Source: Saprospiraceae bacterium (GTDB lineage: Bacteria > Bacteroidota > Bacteroidia > Chitinophagales > Saprospiraceae). Taken from it: 64,000 nt of DNA. Both the position numbers and the translations under genes were made by a program. The notes below the pieces were generated by a model, which was not told the origin of the DNA, made no database searches, and saw nothing but the letters and a program-made list of their open reading frames with translations. Position 1 is the first letter of the stretch, and every line of letters starts with the position of its first letter. Shown here one piece after another: positions 26,405-35,266 of this stretch. The stretch spans positions 1-64,000 of the forward strand of contig JABSSL010000018.1 of NCBI GenBank assembly GCA_013214355.1, read 5' to 3'.

Positions 26405-27220
26405 ATGAAAATCCTACTTTGGTTCGTAGCTATTGGAGTTGTACTGTTCGCCACTTTCTTTTTCCTGACTCGAAGACTTACCGGATACAAAATAGTGGAT
26501 GGAAAAGTAGTTTACCAAAAGATAAGGAACACAACTTGGAAAAAAGTACAACATGAGGTTGAGGGGGCCGACCCTGAGACGCTAAAGGTATTTGGCTTCA
26601 GCGGAGTGTATGCAAAAGATAAAAACCGCGTATTTTTAGAAGGTAACCCAATCCCGGAAGCAGATCCAAGCAGTTTCAAGATACTTGAAGACCTTCACAA
26701 GTATGCCAAGGATAACACCTCCTTATTTTGTTCCACCCGGAAGATCGGTGAAATTTCGGATGGCTTTGAATATTTAGGCGGTGGTTTCGCCAAAAATGAT
26801 AGCCACGTCTTCAATCTAGGGGCAATCATACCCAGGGCCCACGCTAAGACTTTTGAGTTAATGGATGAAAAAGGCTTCTTCGCAAAGGATCACCAATCCG
26901 TGTTTTGTAGCGGTAAGAAGTTAATAGGTGTTCACGCAGCAACTTTCAAAAAGGTGAAGTACTGCTACTACGTGGATCAGCATTTTGTCTACTATCTTTC
27001 TAATAAATTAGAGCACGCCAATTCCGCTGATTTTGAATATTACGGAGATCGCTATTCCAAAAGTGGTGACCATGTCTACTACCGTGAAAAGGTGATCCAA
27101 GGGGCAGATGCCAAAACCTTCAAGGTCTTATCCAGTAGAAAGGGCAAGTATTTCGCCGAGGATAAGAACTATAAGTATTGGGGTGGAAAGAAGGTAGATC
27201 AGTTTCCCAAGTTGAATTGA
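26405..27220 (+). CDS. DKNYY-family protein, membrane anchored
   Basis: 271 residues. An N-terminal membrane anchor (about 1-22) is followed by a series of short repeated units with the DKN/YY-type signature: YAKDKNRVF, YAKDNTSLF, FAKNDSHVF, FAKDHQSVF, YSKSGDHVYY, FAEDKNYKYW. Each is followed by a G-A-D-A/P-x-(S/T)-F-K turn. This matches the DKNYY family, of unknown function. It is probably surface- or periplasm-exposed. It is convergent with the Yip1 gene and divergent from the DUF4198 gene. Confidence 0.8.
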   Translation: MKILLWFVAIGVVLFATFFFLTRRLTGYKIVDGKVVYQKIRNTTWKKVQHEVEGADPETLKVFGFSGVYAKDKNRVFLEGNPIPEADPSSFKILEDLHKYAKDNTSLFCSTRKIGEISDGFEYLGGGFAKNDSHVFNLGAIIPRAHAKTFELMDEKGFFAKDHQSVFCSGKKLIGVHAATFKKVKYCYYVDQHFVYYLSNKLEHANSADFEYYGDRYSKSGDHVYYREKVIQGADAKTFKVLSSRKGKYFAEDKNYKYWGGKKVDQFPKLN

Positions 27221-27314
27221 TTCCCTGATCTTCGATTGTGATAAGGTAAAGGAAAGAGGTGTAAGTGGCACACCTCCATCCTGCTTATCGTCCAGGATAA
27301 ACTTATAATTAATG

Positions 27315-27341
27315 CAAGTTGCGCTCATTCACCGCAACTTG
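27315..27341. terminator. Possible hairpin between convergent genes
   Basis: An 8-bp stem (CAAGTTGC at 27315-27322 with GCAACTTG at 27334-27341) lies between the DKNYY and Yip1 genes. On the plus strand a T-run follows only after about 14 nt, so termination is uncertain. Confidence 0.35.
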
Positions 27342-27366
27342 GGCTAATTAGCTCTTTTGAGATCCG

Positions 27367-28029
27367 CTAGCCTCCAAAACTTCCGATTAAAAAAGCTATT
27401 AACAGGATGGGACCAAGAAATATCAAAATGGGCAGTAGCAGATTCAAAATGGTTTTAGCTGTAGATAGCTGCTGTACAATGGATACACCAATCACGCAAA
27501 ACACCAAGGAGGTAATGCCCAATATTATCTCCAGTACCGCAGAGCCGTAGAAAATGATATTTGCAGTAATACCTCCACTATAAATATCGCCGTCGGCCTT
27601 GAATACCTCTATTCCATAGATCCCAATCTGAACAGCCAACAATGCCAAGGCAAGAATGGCGGGTATCATAGCATATGCAATGACACGTAGAATAGAAGCG
27701 GTGTCCCCATGTGCATTTAGCCACTTGCCGGTCCAACTGACAAGTGCAGCATAAATGTAGTATGAGAGCCAACCCAGTAAGCCCCCAGAGATCAAACAAG
27801 TGATAATCAAAGCTATTAAGGATAGGCTATCTCCCAAACCCCTATCGGCAGCTCTATCAAAAGCCCTAGCAATTCCAGCTAAAACCAATAAAGGAGCGAC
27901 AAATTTTTCATACTGGAAATCGTGAACATACTGGAGAACTGCTCTGGGGCGAGTCCAAATTTTAGTGAAGATTTCTTGATCTGTGAAAGTGTATTCCCTT
28001 TCCATTTCATCTAAGAGATGATTTTCCAT
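27367..28029 (-). CDS. Yip1-domain integral membrane protein
   Basis: 220 residues. A cytoplasmic N-terminal segment with FTKIWTRPRAVLQYV is the typical entry to bacterial Yip1 domains. It is followed by five or so membrane helices spread from about 45 to the C-terminus (GFGG-like end). The family is widespread in bacteria and its role is unclear. It stands alone; the downstream neighbour is convergent. Confidence 0.85.
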   Translation of the reverse strand: MENHLLDEMEREYTFTDQEIFTKIWTRPRAVLQYVHDFQYEKFVAPLLVLAGIARAFDRAADRGLGDSLSLIALIITCLISGGLLGWLSYYIYAALVSWTGKWLNAHGDTASILRVIAYAMIPAILALALLAVQIGIYGIEVFKADGDIYSGGITANIIFYGSAVLEIILGITSLVFCVIGVSIVQQLSTAKTILNLLLPILIFLGPILLIAFLIGSFGG

Positions 28030-28588
28030 TTTAGTGAGTTTAACGCGTTGATTAATTAGATCTGTAATCTAATATAAGAAAATTGGAATGCTAACACCGA
28101 ACCCTAAGATTATTGTTTCATAGTAGAGCACTATTTATCCCTTAGATTATAGATCACCTGCGCGTCTACCTAATAGATGTTAGCCTTCCCTTCATCTAGA
28201 TAGGTGTGAAAGAACAAATATTTTCCATCTGGGGGCACACTTCCGTAGATATCCTCACGCGCTGTGTTCACCCCTTCTCCCAGATTTTTCGCTGCGCCTC
28301 AGGAACCATCTTCTTGACGAAAACTGACATACAAATTGGAATCACCAAATCCTCCCGCTCTTTCACTATCCCAAATCAAGTAGCTTTCATCCAGGGCAAT
28401 GAAGAGATAGGCTATCCGATCTTCTGACAATTATTTAACCTTAGAAATCCTCTTCTCTTCGGGGATAGCTCTACCTTTGGCTTTGCTGAAGGATAACAGG
28501 CTGATATAAAATAGCCTTCGTCACTCCAGCATTTTTTCTAGATACAACTAAATATTCTATACCGTAAACACTACACTTTCTTTCCAAA
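28030..28588. other. Intergenic region holding a dead beta-propeller fragment
   Basis: 559 bp between the Yip1 gene and the alkaline phosphatase. The middle (28170-28430, minus strand) is a recognisable WD40-like fragment, listed separately. The remainder has no gene that I can support. The promoter of the phosphatase should lie at the right end. Confidence 0.5.
28170..28430 (-). pseudogene. WD40-like (PD40) beta-propeller remnant with in-frame stop
   Basis: On the minus strand an unbroken reading frame shows ALDESYLIWDSERAGGFGD, NLYVSFRQEDGS, then TGA at 28299-28301, then GAAKNLGEGVNTA, PDGKYLFFHTY and a terminal stop at 28170-28172. In homologous PD40/TolB-like proteins of Bacteroidota the residue at the TGA is a tryptophan (GSW), so one TGG-to-TGA change explains it. 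The piece covers about two blades and lacks a start and signal peptide. It is a decayed C-terminal fragment, perhaps translated no longer. Confidence 0.72.
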
Positions 28589-29701
28589 ATGAAACAGTAT
28601 ACCTATACCTTGCTATTGGCAGCCGTGACTGTGCTACTGGCTTCTTGTACGACCAATAGACTAAGCAGTGAAACGGGGATGAAATCACCCAAAAACATAA
28701 TCTTGCTTATCGGGGATGGCATGGGCCTTACGCAGGTCTCCACCACTTATTATTATAAAGAAGGGGAAAGTAACTTCTCTCGCTTTAAGCACATTGGTCT
28801 CCACCAAAATCAACCGACTAGCCATAAAGTAACCGATTCTGCCTCTGGCGCTACGGCCTTTGCTGCGGGCGTGAAAACCTACAATGGAGCCATCGGTGTG
28901 GACCAAGATACCACCCCGGTCCGAACAATCTTGGAGATGCTGGCGGCCAAGGGCTATCATACGGCCCTAATTGCAACCTCTTCCATTGTACACGCCACAC
29001 CCGCTTCCCTTTATGCGCATACGGCTTCTCGAAGCAGTTATGAGGAAATTGCCCGTCAGTTGGTCTACGCACCCGTGAACTTTTTTGCTGGTGGAGGTAC
29101 AAAATTCTTTGTGGAAAGATCAGAGATAGTCAACTACCTAGATACCTTACAGCAGAGGGGATTTCAAGTTAACACAGCCGGTCTTTCCTCCAAACGCCTT
29201 AACCCTGAAGAGAACCACGCCTTTCTCCTGGCGCCAGATGGGATGCCCAAAATGCAGGAAGGACGAGGTGATTTTTTGCCCAAAGCCACAGACTTAGCCT
29301 TGAAGTACTTGGCCAAGGATGAAGATGGCTTCTTCCTCATGGTGGAAGGCTCCCAGATCGACTGGGGTGGGCATGCCAACGATGCCCAATACGTCATACA
29401 AGAAACCCTAGACTTCGATAAAACCCTGGAAGTGGCACTCGATTTTGCGGCCAAAGACAAGAATACCTTAGTCATCGTCACAGCCGATCATGAAACCGGA
29501 GGCTTATCCCTTTCTGCTTCCACCATCTATGGACAAGGGGATTATTCCAAAATAACTCCTTCTTTCTCCACCGGTAACCATTCTGCGGCGCTCATTCCCG
29601 TTTTTGCCTATGGACCTGGCGCGGAGCAATTTATGGGGATCTATCAAAACAATGAGATTTTTGATAAGATGGTTAAGGTGATGAAGTTGTCTAAGCGGTA
29701 G
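28589..29701 (+). CDS. Alkaline phosphatase, lipoprotein (PhoA family)
   Basis: 370 residues with a lipobox (VLLASC, Cys20). PhoA-family motifs are in order: LIGDGMG (metal-binding Asp43), VTDSASGATAFAAG with catalytic Ser84, SSIVHATPAS, VEGSQIDWGGHAND and TADHETGG. It hydrolyses phosphate monoesters outside the inner membrane. Length is short relative to E. coli PhoA but normal for this Bacteroidota type. It stands alone, and a clear paralogue lies at 61456-62607. Phosphate-starvation control is likely from the family, but no Pho box was identified. Confidence 0.93.
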   Translation: MKQYTYTLLLAAVTVLLASCTTNRLSSETGMKSPKNIILLIGDGMGLTQVSTTYYYKEGESNFSRFKHIGLHQNQPTSHKVTDSASGATAFAAGVKTYNGAIGVDQDTTPVRTILEMLAAKGYHTALIATSSIVHATPASLYAHTASRSSYEEIARQLVYAPVNFFAGGGTKFFVERSEIVNYLDTLQQRGFQVNTAGLSSKRLNPEENHAFLLAPDGMPKMQEGRGDFLPKATDLALKYLAKDEDGFFLMVEGSQIDWGGHANDAQYVIQETLDFDKTLEVALDFAAKDKNTLVIVTADHETGGLSLSASTIYGQGDYSKITPSFSTGNHSAALIPVFAYGPGAEQFMGIYQNNEIFDKMVKVMKLSKR

Positions 29702-29761
29702 AAGGCGATGATCTATGATACGGGCTTTCTCGATGCTTTTATTTCTTTTGCAGGGATTGTC

Positions 29762-30352
29762 TTACCGGATGAAAGAAAGAATGGAAACAATAGTTAAAAG
29801 ATGCTCGTGATCAAAAGTAAGATGTTCCTTTAAATGTCGTCGAGCTTTAACGAGTTGTACCTTCACGGTGTTAGTAGAAATCTGCATCTGCTCGGCGATC
29901 TTCTTGTTGTTCTTGCCTTCAAAATAACGCATTTTGAAGATGGCTTTTCTCTGTGGAGGAAGTGTTTCTACTAACTTGTTGATGGCTTCCAGTTGTTCTT
30001 TTTCAATCAACAAATGCTCACCGCTCTTAGAATTCCCGGTACTATGACTCAATAAAAATTGTTCTTGGAGACGTTGGTCGTTGGCTATCTTCTTCAGATA
30101 ATCATAAGCCTTGACCTTTGCGATATGATACAAAAATGCCTGAATAGGTTTATCTGTATTAATAATGGCCCGCTTTTCCCATAGAGTCAGAAACACTTCA
30201 GAAGTAGCTTCCTCCGCCAACACCTCTATGCCGATCAGTTTTTTGCAATAAAGAAAAATGATCTGGAAATACTTAGCATAAATCCACTCCAGACTGCTTT
30301 GCTCTCCCTTCTTCAATGCGCTCAGATGCCGGTATTCCTCTATTATTGGCAA
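29762..30352 (-). CDS. ECF-type RNA polymerase sigma factor
   Basis: 196 residues. Region 2 covers about 25-95 (YAKYFQIIFLYCKKLIG, then AEEATSEVFLTLWEKR). Region 4 covers about 130-185 (LPPQRKAIFKMRYFEGKNN, then AEQMQISTNTVKVQLVKARR). This is the FecI-like Bacteroidota group. It is divergent from fecR-like 30502-31509 with a 149-bp gap, whereas such pairs are usually co-directional, so each may have its own promoter and autoregulation could act on both. It should direct transcription of the adjacent receptor operon when released by the anti-sigma. Confidence 0.93.
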   Translation of the reverse strand: MPIIEEYRHLSALKKGEQSSLEWIYAKYFQIIFLYCKKLIGIEVLAEEATSEVFLTLWEKRAIINTDKPIQAFLYHIAKVKAYDYLKKIANDQRLQEQFLLSHSTGNSKSGEHLLIEKEQLEAINKLVETLPPQRKAIFKMRYFEGKNNKKIAEQMQISTNTVKVQLVKARRHLKEHLTFDHEHLLTIVSILSFIR

Positions 30353-30501
30353 TATGATCGATTTAATTTGCTGGCTAAAAGTTGCCCCTACCTAACCAAA
30401 TGTACAAAAAAATGAAAAAAAGTTGGATGGGGAGTAATCCCATTCGGCTTCCCGATCTATATATAGGTGTAGGAACTGATTAACCTAATTTTATTCTGCT
30501 A

Positions 30502-31509
30502 ATGCAAACCAGAGAAGAATTAATTCTGAAGCTTTTTGCCAATGAGTGTTCTGAAGAGGAACTCAAGCTGCTGCTTCAAATGATTCGTGAAGATCAATCC
30601 GGTACTGCACCGGAGGTGATGGATGAACTCTTCAAGCAAATTAAAGATAGTGAGACCGTCGAAAAAGCAACTTACGATCGAGTTTGGAAGAAAGTTGCTG
30701 AACGGGCTAGTGACCCAAAGCAAGAAACGATTAAAATACGACCATTGTGGCGTCGAAGTCGTTTTGTACTAAGAATAGCAGCTGCTGTTGCCCTAATCCT
30801 TGTCTCTTTATTTGTAGTGCAGTACTTCCTTACCGAAAATTGGGTCGTTCATCAATCCGTGGCTGGCCAGGTGCAGGAAGTCACACTGCCAGATGGATCA
30901 TTGGTAACATTAAATGGAAACTCCTCCATACGGTACCTGAAAGATTGGTCGAAAGATCCGATTAGAACCGTGGAACTAGAAGGAGAAGCTTACTTCAAGG
31001 TGAGAAACTTTGGCGATGGAACTACCAAATTTCAGGTGGTGACTTCCGATTTAACCATTGAGGTACTGGGCACCTCCTTTAATGTGACATCCTGGGAAGA
31101 AGAAACCGGCGTGTTTCTGGAGGAAGGAGAAATCAACGTAAAACTGGAGAATTCTGATGACCAAGAAGTCCGCCTAGAACCGGGGGAGTTATTGCGTTAT
31201 TCCGCTAAAGAACAAAAGTTGGAACCTCCGAGAAGAGTAGCAAATGAACTTGAAGTATCCTGGAAACAAGGCATGCTTGAGTTTGTCGAAACTCCGCTCG
31301 AAGATATCCTGCAGCGATTGGCTTCGCCGAACAACCTCAGCTATACCATAAGCGATGAGATTTTAGCTAAGCGTGAATTTACCCTAAGGATACCTACCGC
31401 GGATATGGGCACGGCACTGGATCTTTTGAGTAGACTTACCGGAACCAACATTGAGCAAGTAGATGATCAACTTGTGATACAGGAGAAGACCTCCAGTGAA
31501 GATGAGTAA
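30502..31509 (+). CDS. FecR-type anti-sigma factor
   Basis: 335 residues. The cytoplasmic N-terminal part spans about 1-85 and a single membrane helix spans about 90-112 (AAAVALILVSLFVV). A FecR domain follows (about 118-225; VTLPDGSLVTLNGNSSIRY, then GEAYFKV and TSFNVTSW). The C-terminal DUF4974-like domain has LEDILQRLASPNNLSYTISD. It should hold the sigma factor and receive a signal from the TonB receptor encoded 76 bp downstream, whose N-terminal STN domain is the usual contact. Gene order anti-sigma/receptor is typical of Bacteroidota import systems. Confidence 0.93.
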   Translation: MQTREELILKLFANECSEEELKLLLQMIREDQSGTAPEVMDELFKQIKDSETVEKATYDRVWKKVAERASDPKQETIKIRPLWRRSRFVLRIAAAVALILVSLFVVQYFLTENWVVHQSVAGQVQEVTLPDGSLVTLNGNSSIRYLKDWSKDPIRTVELEGEAYFKVRNFGDGTTKFQVVTSDLTIEVLGTSFNVTSWEEETGVFLEEGEINVKLENSDDQEVRLEPGELLRYSAKEQKLEPPRRVANELEVSWKQGMLEFVETPLEDILQRLASPNNLSYTISDEILAKREFTLRIPTADMGTALDLLSRLTGTNIEQVDDQLVIQEKTSSEDE

Positions 31510-31585
31510 GAATAGTCAGGACATTTGACCGCTAGTGTAGAAGGCTACCCTGGAATTAGGGGTGGATAATCAAAACAGAACGATC

Positions 31586-34500
31586 ATGAAAAACCAATAT
31601 TTGTACAGAAGACTCCTGTCCCTGTCCCTTTTTCTTGTGCTATTGACAGGCATACAAGGAAGTGCCTGGGCTAAGAGCACCAGCATCCAGGAACAACCTT
31701 TGGATGAAGTGCTAGAGGAGCTTGGAGAATGGTACCAAGTATTCTTTAGTTACGAGCCTAGGTTGGTCAAGGAAATTTATGTGGATTTTGCCATTCGACC
31801 GGAAGAAAAGCTGGAAGACGCTATTAACCGCTTATTGGTTCAAACGAATTTCACTTATGAGCTAGTCAATGAAAAATTTCTTGTGGTTTACAAAAATGAC
31901 AAGAAGGGCCAGCGAAAGGCTAAGAAAATTCGGAAGAAATTCAATCAGATTGGAAAGCTGGAAAGAAGTGGAAACCTGAGTGTGCGAAGAACGGGTGAAA
32001 AACCACAGGATAAGGCTGTAAATATCTTGTCCTCCATCAAGGCAGCCAAAGCCAAAGCTAAAGGTCCAGGTACGATTATCGGAACCGTTGTCGATAAGAC
32101 CTCCGGCGAAGCGCTCAGTTTTGCCAATGTTCAATTAGAGGGCACAAGTCTTGGAGCGTCTACTGGGGATAAAGGGGAATTTGTCATTCATCAAATACCG
32201 CCTGGCGATTACAGACTGTTGGTCACGTATATTGGCTACTTGGAGCAAGCTATACCAGTTACTGTTATGGCCGATGAAACTTCAAAAGTAGAAGTCAAAT
32301 TGGATTATGCCGCTGTTTTGGGAGAAGAGGTGGTAGTATCGGCCCAGGCTTCCGGACAAATGTCTGCCATTAATGAGCAGCTATCTTCCAACACGATCAA
32401 AAATGTTGTTTACTCAGACCGCATACAAGATGTCCCGGATGTAAATGCCGCAGAATCAGTAGCAAGGCTGCCTGGTCTCTCTCTGATCAGAAATGGGGGA
32501 GAGGGACAGAAGGTTGCCATTCGCGGTATCTCTCCACAATACAATGTGACCATGGTCAACGGTGTGCGGATGCAATCAACAGACCGGAATGATCGTAGTG
32601 TGGATCTGAATATGATTGCGCCTAACATCCTTAGTGGCATTGAAGTAACGAAAGCCTTGACGGCGGATATGGATGCCGATGCGGTGGGAGGAACAGTTAA
32701 CCTCAAAATTGGAGGTGCTTCTGAGGGTTTTCGAGGTAATTTTGCCATGCAATCTGGATATGGCTCCTTGGCCAATACCTACGGTAACTATCGGGTAAAT
32801 GGCTTGCTAAGCAATCGCTTTTTTAACAATAAACTTGGCGTTCAGGTTTCTGGCTATTTGGATAACTTCAATAGAAATTCGGATGTACTGAGTGTCGGAT
32901 ATGCTTTGAATGAAGAGGCCGTCCTCGAAGATGGATTCATTCCGATTGATCTGACGCGGGTAAGTATCATCGATCGAGTTACCGAAAGACAAAGAACAGG
33001 TGGTGGATTGGTGCTTGACTATAAATTTGAAAAGGGTTCGCTGATCCTGAATAACTTTGTTAGTAATCTTGCTCAAGATCAAATAGAGCAGCAAAATTCT
33101 CTGGCACTCATCGGAAACCAATGGTCTGGATCTGCGGCGGATCGGGAGTTGAGCAATACGGTACTCAGTAATGCACTTCAGGGAGAATTTGATTTTTCTT
33201 CCTTTAGTATAGATTTTTCGGTCTCAAATTCGATCTCCAAACAATACTCTCCCGGGGATTTGACGATGAATATTGGCATTGCTCAAAACGAATCTGGCTT
33301 CACAACACCGTCCTTGGATGACCCGCTTAAGGCAACCCCTAGTGAGCTGCTGAATGCAGCTCAGATTATTCAAGCGCCTAATGCAAAAAGGGTGACGAGA
33401 TTCAACACCTTGGAAAGAGATGTTACGGAAGCAGCCCAAGAAGCTATGCTCAATATCAAAGTTCCTTTTAGTGTGTCAGAAGGTGTTTCAGGCATGTTCC
33501 GGTTCGGAGGTAAATATGTGCGCAATACTAGAGATAATGATGAAACACAGAACTTTAGCCAGCCAGATAGAGATTTTATTGGAGAGGAGTTTGTGCGCGT
33601 ATTGAAAGACTCCCTATGGACGGATCTAGGCTTGGAAAATCTTGATCAAAACCTTGGAATTAGAGCCTTCTTGTTTGAAGATCCTAACTACAATGTGGAT
33701 AATTTTCTTTCTGGCAACGAGGGTATTGATCGATTCTTTTACAAAGCCGATATCGCTAAGATGAACCGCTACGAAGCATTAGCCATTGGCAATGGCTATT
33801 ATCCGAATGACGTCCGAGGATCTGCCCAGTATGATTATGATTATGAAAGAAATCTTTTTGCCTTTTACACGATGGCAGAGATCAATATTGGCAAGTATGT
33901 AACGCTATTCCCGGGCATACGTTATGAGAACTTTACCTTCAATTACAATTCCTTCTTTACCGAAAGATTTGGACCCAATCCAGAAGATTTCAGGAATGAA
34001 GGCTTGGTAGAAGATGGGATTAGCGGTCAAAACTGGTTCCCGCAGCTGCACGTGCGCGTGAAACCTACGGATTGGTTCGACCTTCGTTTGGCCAGAACTA
34101 AGAGTATAATTTATCCGGACTATCGTGCTATTTCACCCTATATTTATTACGACTCATATGGTGGCCCTAGCATACAATTAGGCAATACCGCGCTGCAACC
34201 GGCATTGTCCCAGAACTATGATGTGTACGCTTCAATTTTTAAAAATCGACTTGGATTATTTACTGCCGGATATTTCTACAAAGAGATTGATAACTTGATT
34301 GTTACGACGAGTTTTAGGAGCAAAGACTCTGAATCAATCAATAATAGATTCAACTTAACTCAAACACAGCAAACTACCGTTGATACCTGGATTAATTTAG
34401 ATGCCACTTCTACCGTACAAGGATTTGAGCTGGATTGGCAGACTCACTTTTGGTACCTTCCATCCTTTCTAAAGGGCATTGTCTTGAGTGTGAATTATAC

Positions 34501-34939
34501 ACATATTACCTCTGAAACCAGTTATCCGTTTCAGACCTCCGTCAAGGAAGGATCAGGACCATTTGCACAAACCGTATTTGTTGACTCTACTCGAGTTGGC
34601 AGGATGCCGAATCAGCCGGATGATGTATTCAATTTTACACTAGGATATGACATTGGTGGGTTTTCCGCCCGCTTGACCTATGTCTATCAGGATAATATAC
34701 TGACGGGAGTCAACCGAACTTATGATGAGCTGGATTCTTATACCGCAGCCTATCGGCGATGGGATCTTACCATTTACCAGAAACTCCCGTGGTTCAAAGG
34801 AGGATTCCAGTTGTATCTGAATGCCAATAACATTACTAATACGGCCGATCGTGCCTTTACTAGCACATTACAGAAATTATCTTCGGTAGAATACTATGGT
34901 AGGACAGTGGATATAGGTCTTCGTTATCAATTTGAGTAA
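31586..34939 (+). CDS. TonB-dependent receptor with STN signalling domain
   Basis: About 1117 residues from the ATG at 31586; an upstream in-frame GTG at 31562 would disturb the signal peptide (ending GSAWAKS). An STN domain (about 34-105; LEELGEWYQVFFSYEPRLV) can signal to FecR. It is followed by a basic linker and a carboxypeptidase-regulatory-like domain (GTVVDKTSGEALSFANVQ). The plug contains VARLPGLSLIRNGGEGQK, VAIRGISPQYNVTMVNGVR and DADAVGGTVNLK. The barrel runs to VDIGLRYQFE. The plug resembles the Xanthomonas/Caulobacter-type receptor group used for carbohydrate or oligomer import. The neighbouring beta-helix T9SS protein suggests a glycan ligand; that is inference. Confidence 0.94.
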   Translation: MKNQYLYRRLLSLSLFLVLLTGIQGSAWAKSTSIQEQPLDEVLEELGEWYQVFFSYEPRLVKEIYVDFAIRPEEKLEDAINRLLVQTNFTYELVNEKFLVVYKNDKKGQRKAKKIRKKFNQIGKLERSGNLSVRRTGEKPQDKAVNILSSIKAAKAKAKGPGTIIGTVVDKTSGEALSFANVQLEGTSLGASTGDKGEFVIHQIPPGDYRLLVTYIGYLEQAIPVTVMADETSKVEVKLDYAAVLGEEVVVSAQASGQMSAINEQLSSNTIKNVVYSDRIQDVPDVNAAESVARLPGLSLIRNGGEGQKVAIRGISPQYNVTMVNGVRMQSTDRNDRSVDLNMIAPNILSGIEVTKALTADMDADAVGGTVNLKIGGASEGFRGNFAMQSGYGSLANTYGNYRVNGLLSNRFFNNKLGVQVSGYLDNFNRNSDVLSVGYALNEEAVLEDGFIPIDLTRVSIIDRVTERQRTGGGLVLDYKFEKGSLILNNFVSNLAQDQIEQQNSLALIGNQWSGSAADRELSNTVLSNALQGEFDFSSFSIDFSVSNSISKQYSPGDLTMNIGIAQNESGFTTPSLDDPLKATPSELLNAAQIIQAPNAKRVTRFNTLERDVTEAAQEAMLNIKVPFSVSEGVSGMFRFGGKYVRNTRDNDETQNFSQPDRDFIGEEFVRVLKDSLWTDLGLENLDQNLGIRAFLFEDPNYNVDNFLSGNEGIDRFFYKADIAKMNRYEALAIGNGYYPNDVRGSAQYDYDYERNLFAFYTMAEINIGKYVTLFPGIRYENFTFNYNSFFTERFGPNPEDFRNEGLVEDGISGQNWFPQLHVRVKPTDWFDLRLARTKSIIYPDYRAISPYIYYDSYGGPSIQLGNTALQPALSQNYDVYASIFKNRLGLFTAGYFYKEIDNLIVTTSFRSKDSESINNRFNLTQTQQTTVDTWINLDATSTVQGFELDWQTHFWYLPSFLKGIVLSVNYTHITSETSYPFQTSVKEGSGPFAQTVFVDSTRVGRMPNQPDDVFNFTLGYDIGGFSARLTYVYQDNILTGVNRTYDELDSYTAAYRRWDLTIYQKLPWFKGGFQLYLNANNITNTADRAFTSTLQKLSSVEYYGRTVDIGLRYQFE

Positions 34940-35266
34940 GATAAGACTGCTTTAGTGCATGTTTGGTGATTGCTTTTGGAGGGGAAAAGCGTCACATATT
35001 GCCAGCCGGCCAGCTAGGTTTTGCTGAGACGGAGTACCTATGGCAGGCCCCGATCTATAGGATATAGATTTGGAAAGTCATATCGTCTACCTGATGGCAT
35101 TCCGAATCAGTATTAGGCGGACTTTTACCCTTAGATAGGGATTGCCAAGCATGCACCTAGCTACAAGAACAGAAATATAAAATCAGTAGAAAACTGGATG
35201 TGAGGAGCGCCTTCATATCTAGGAAACTTATTCATTACATCTTAAACTTCTAAAATAGAGCTAATT
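34940..35266. other. Intergenic region before the beta-helix gene
   Basis: 327 bp with no supported gene, repeat or strong hairpin. The GC content of the first half is higher than the AT-rich stretch that precedes the next ATG. The next gene may therefore have its own promoter rather than reading through from the receptor. Confidence 0.4.
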
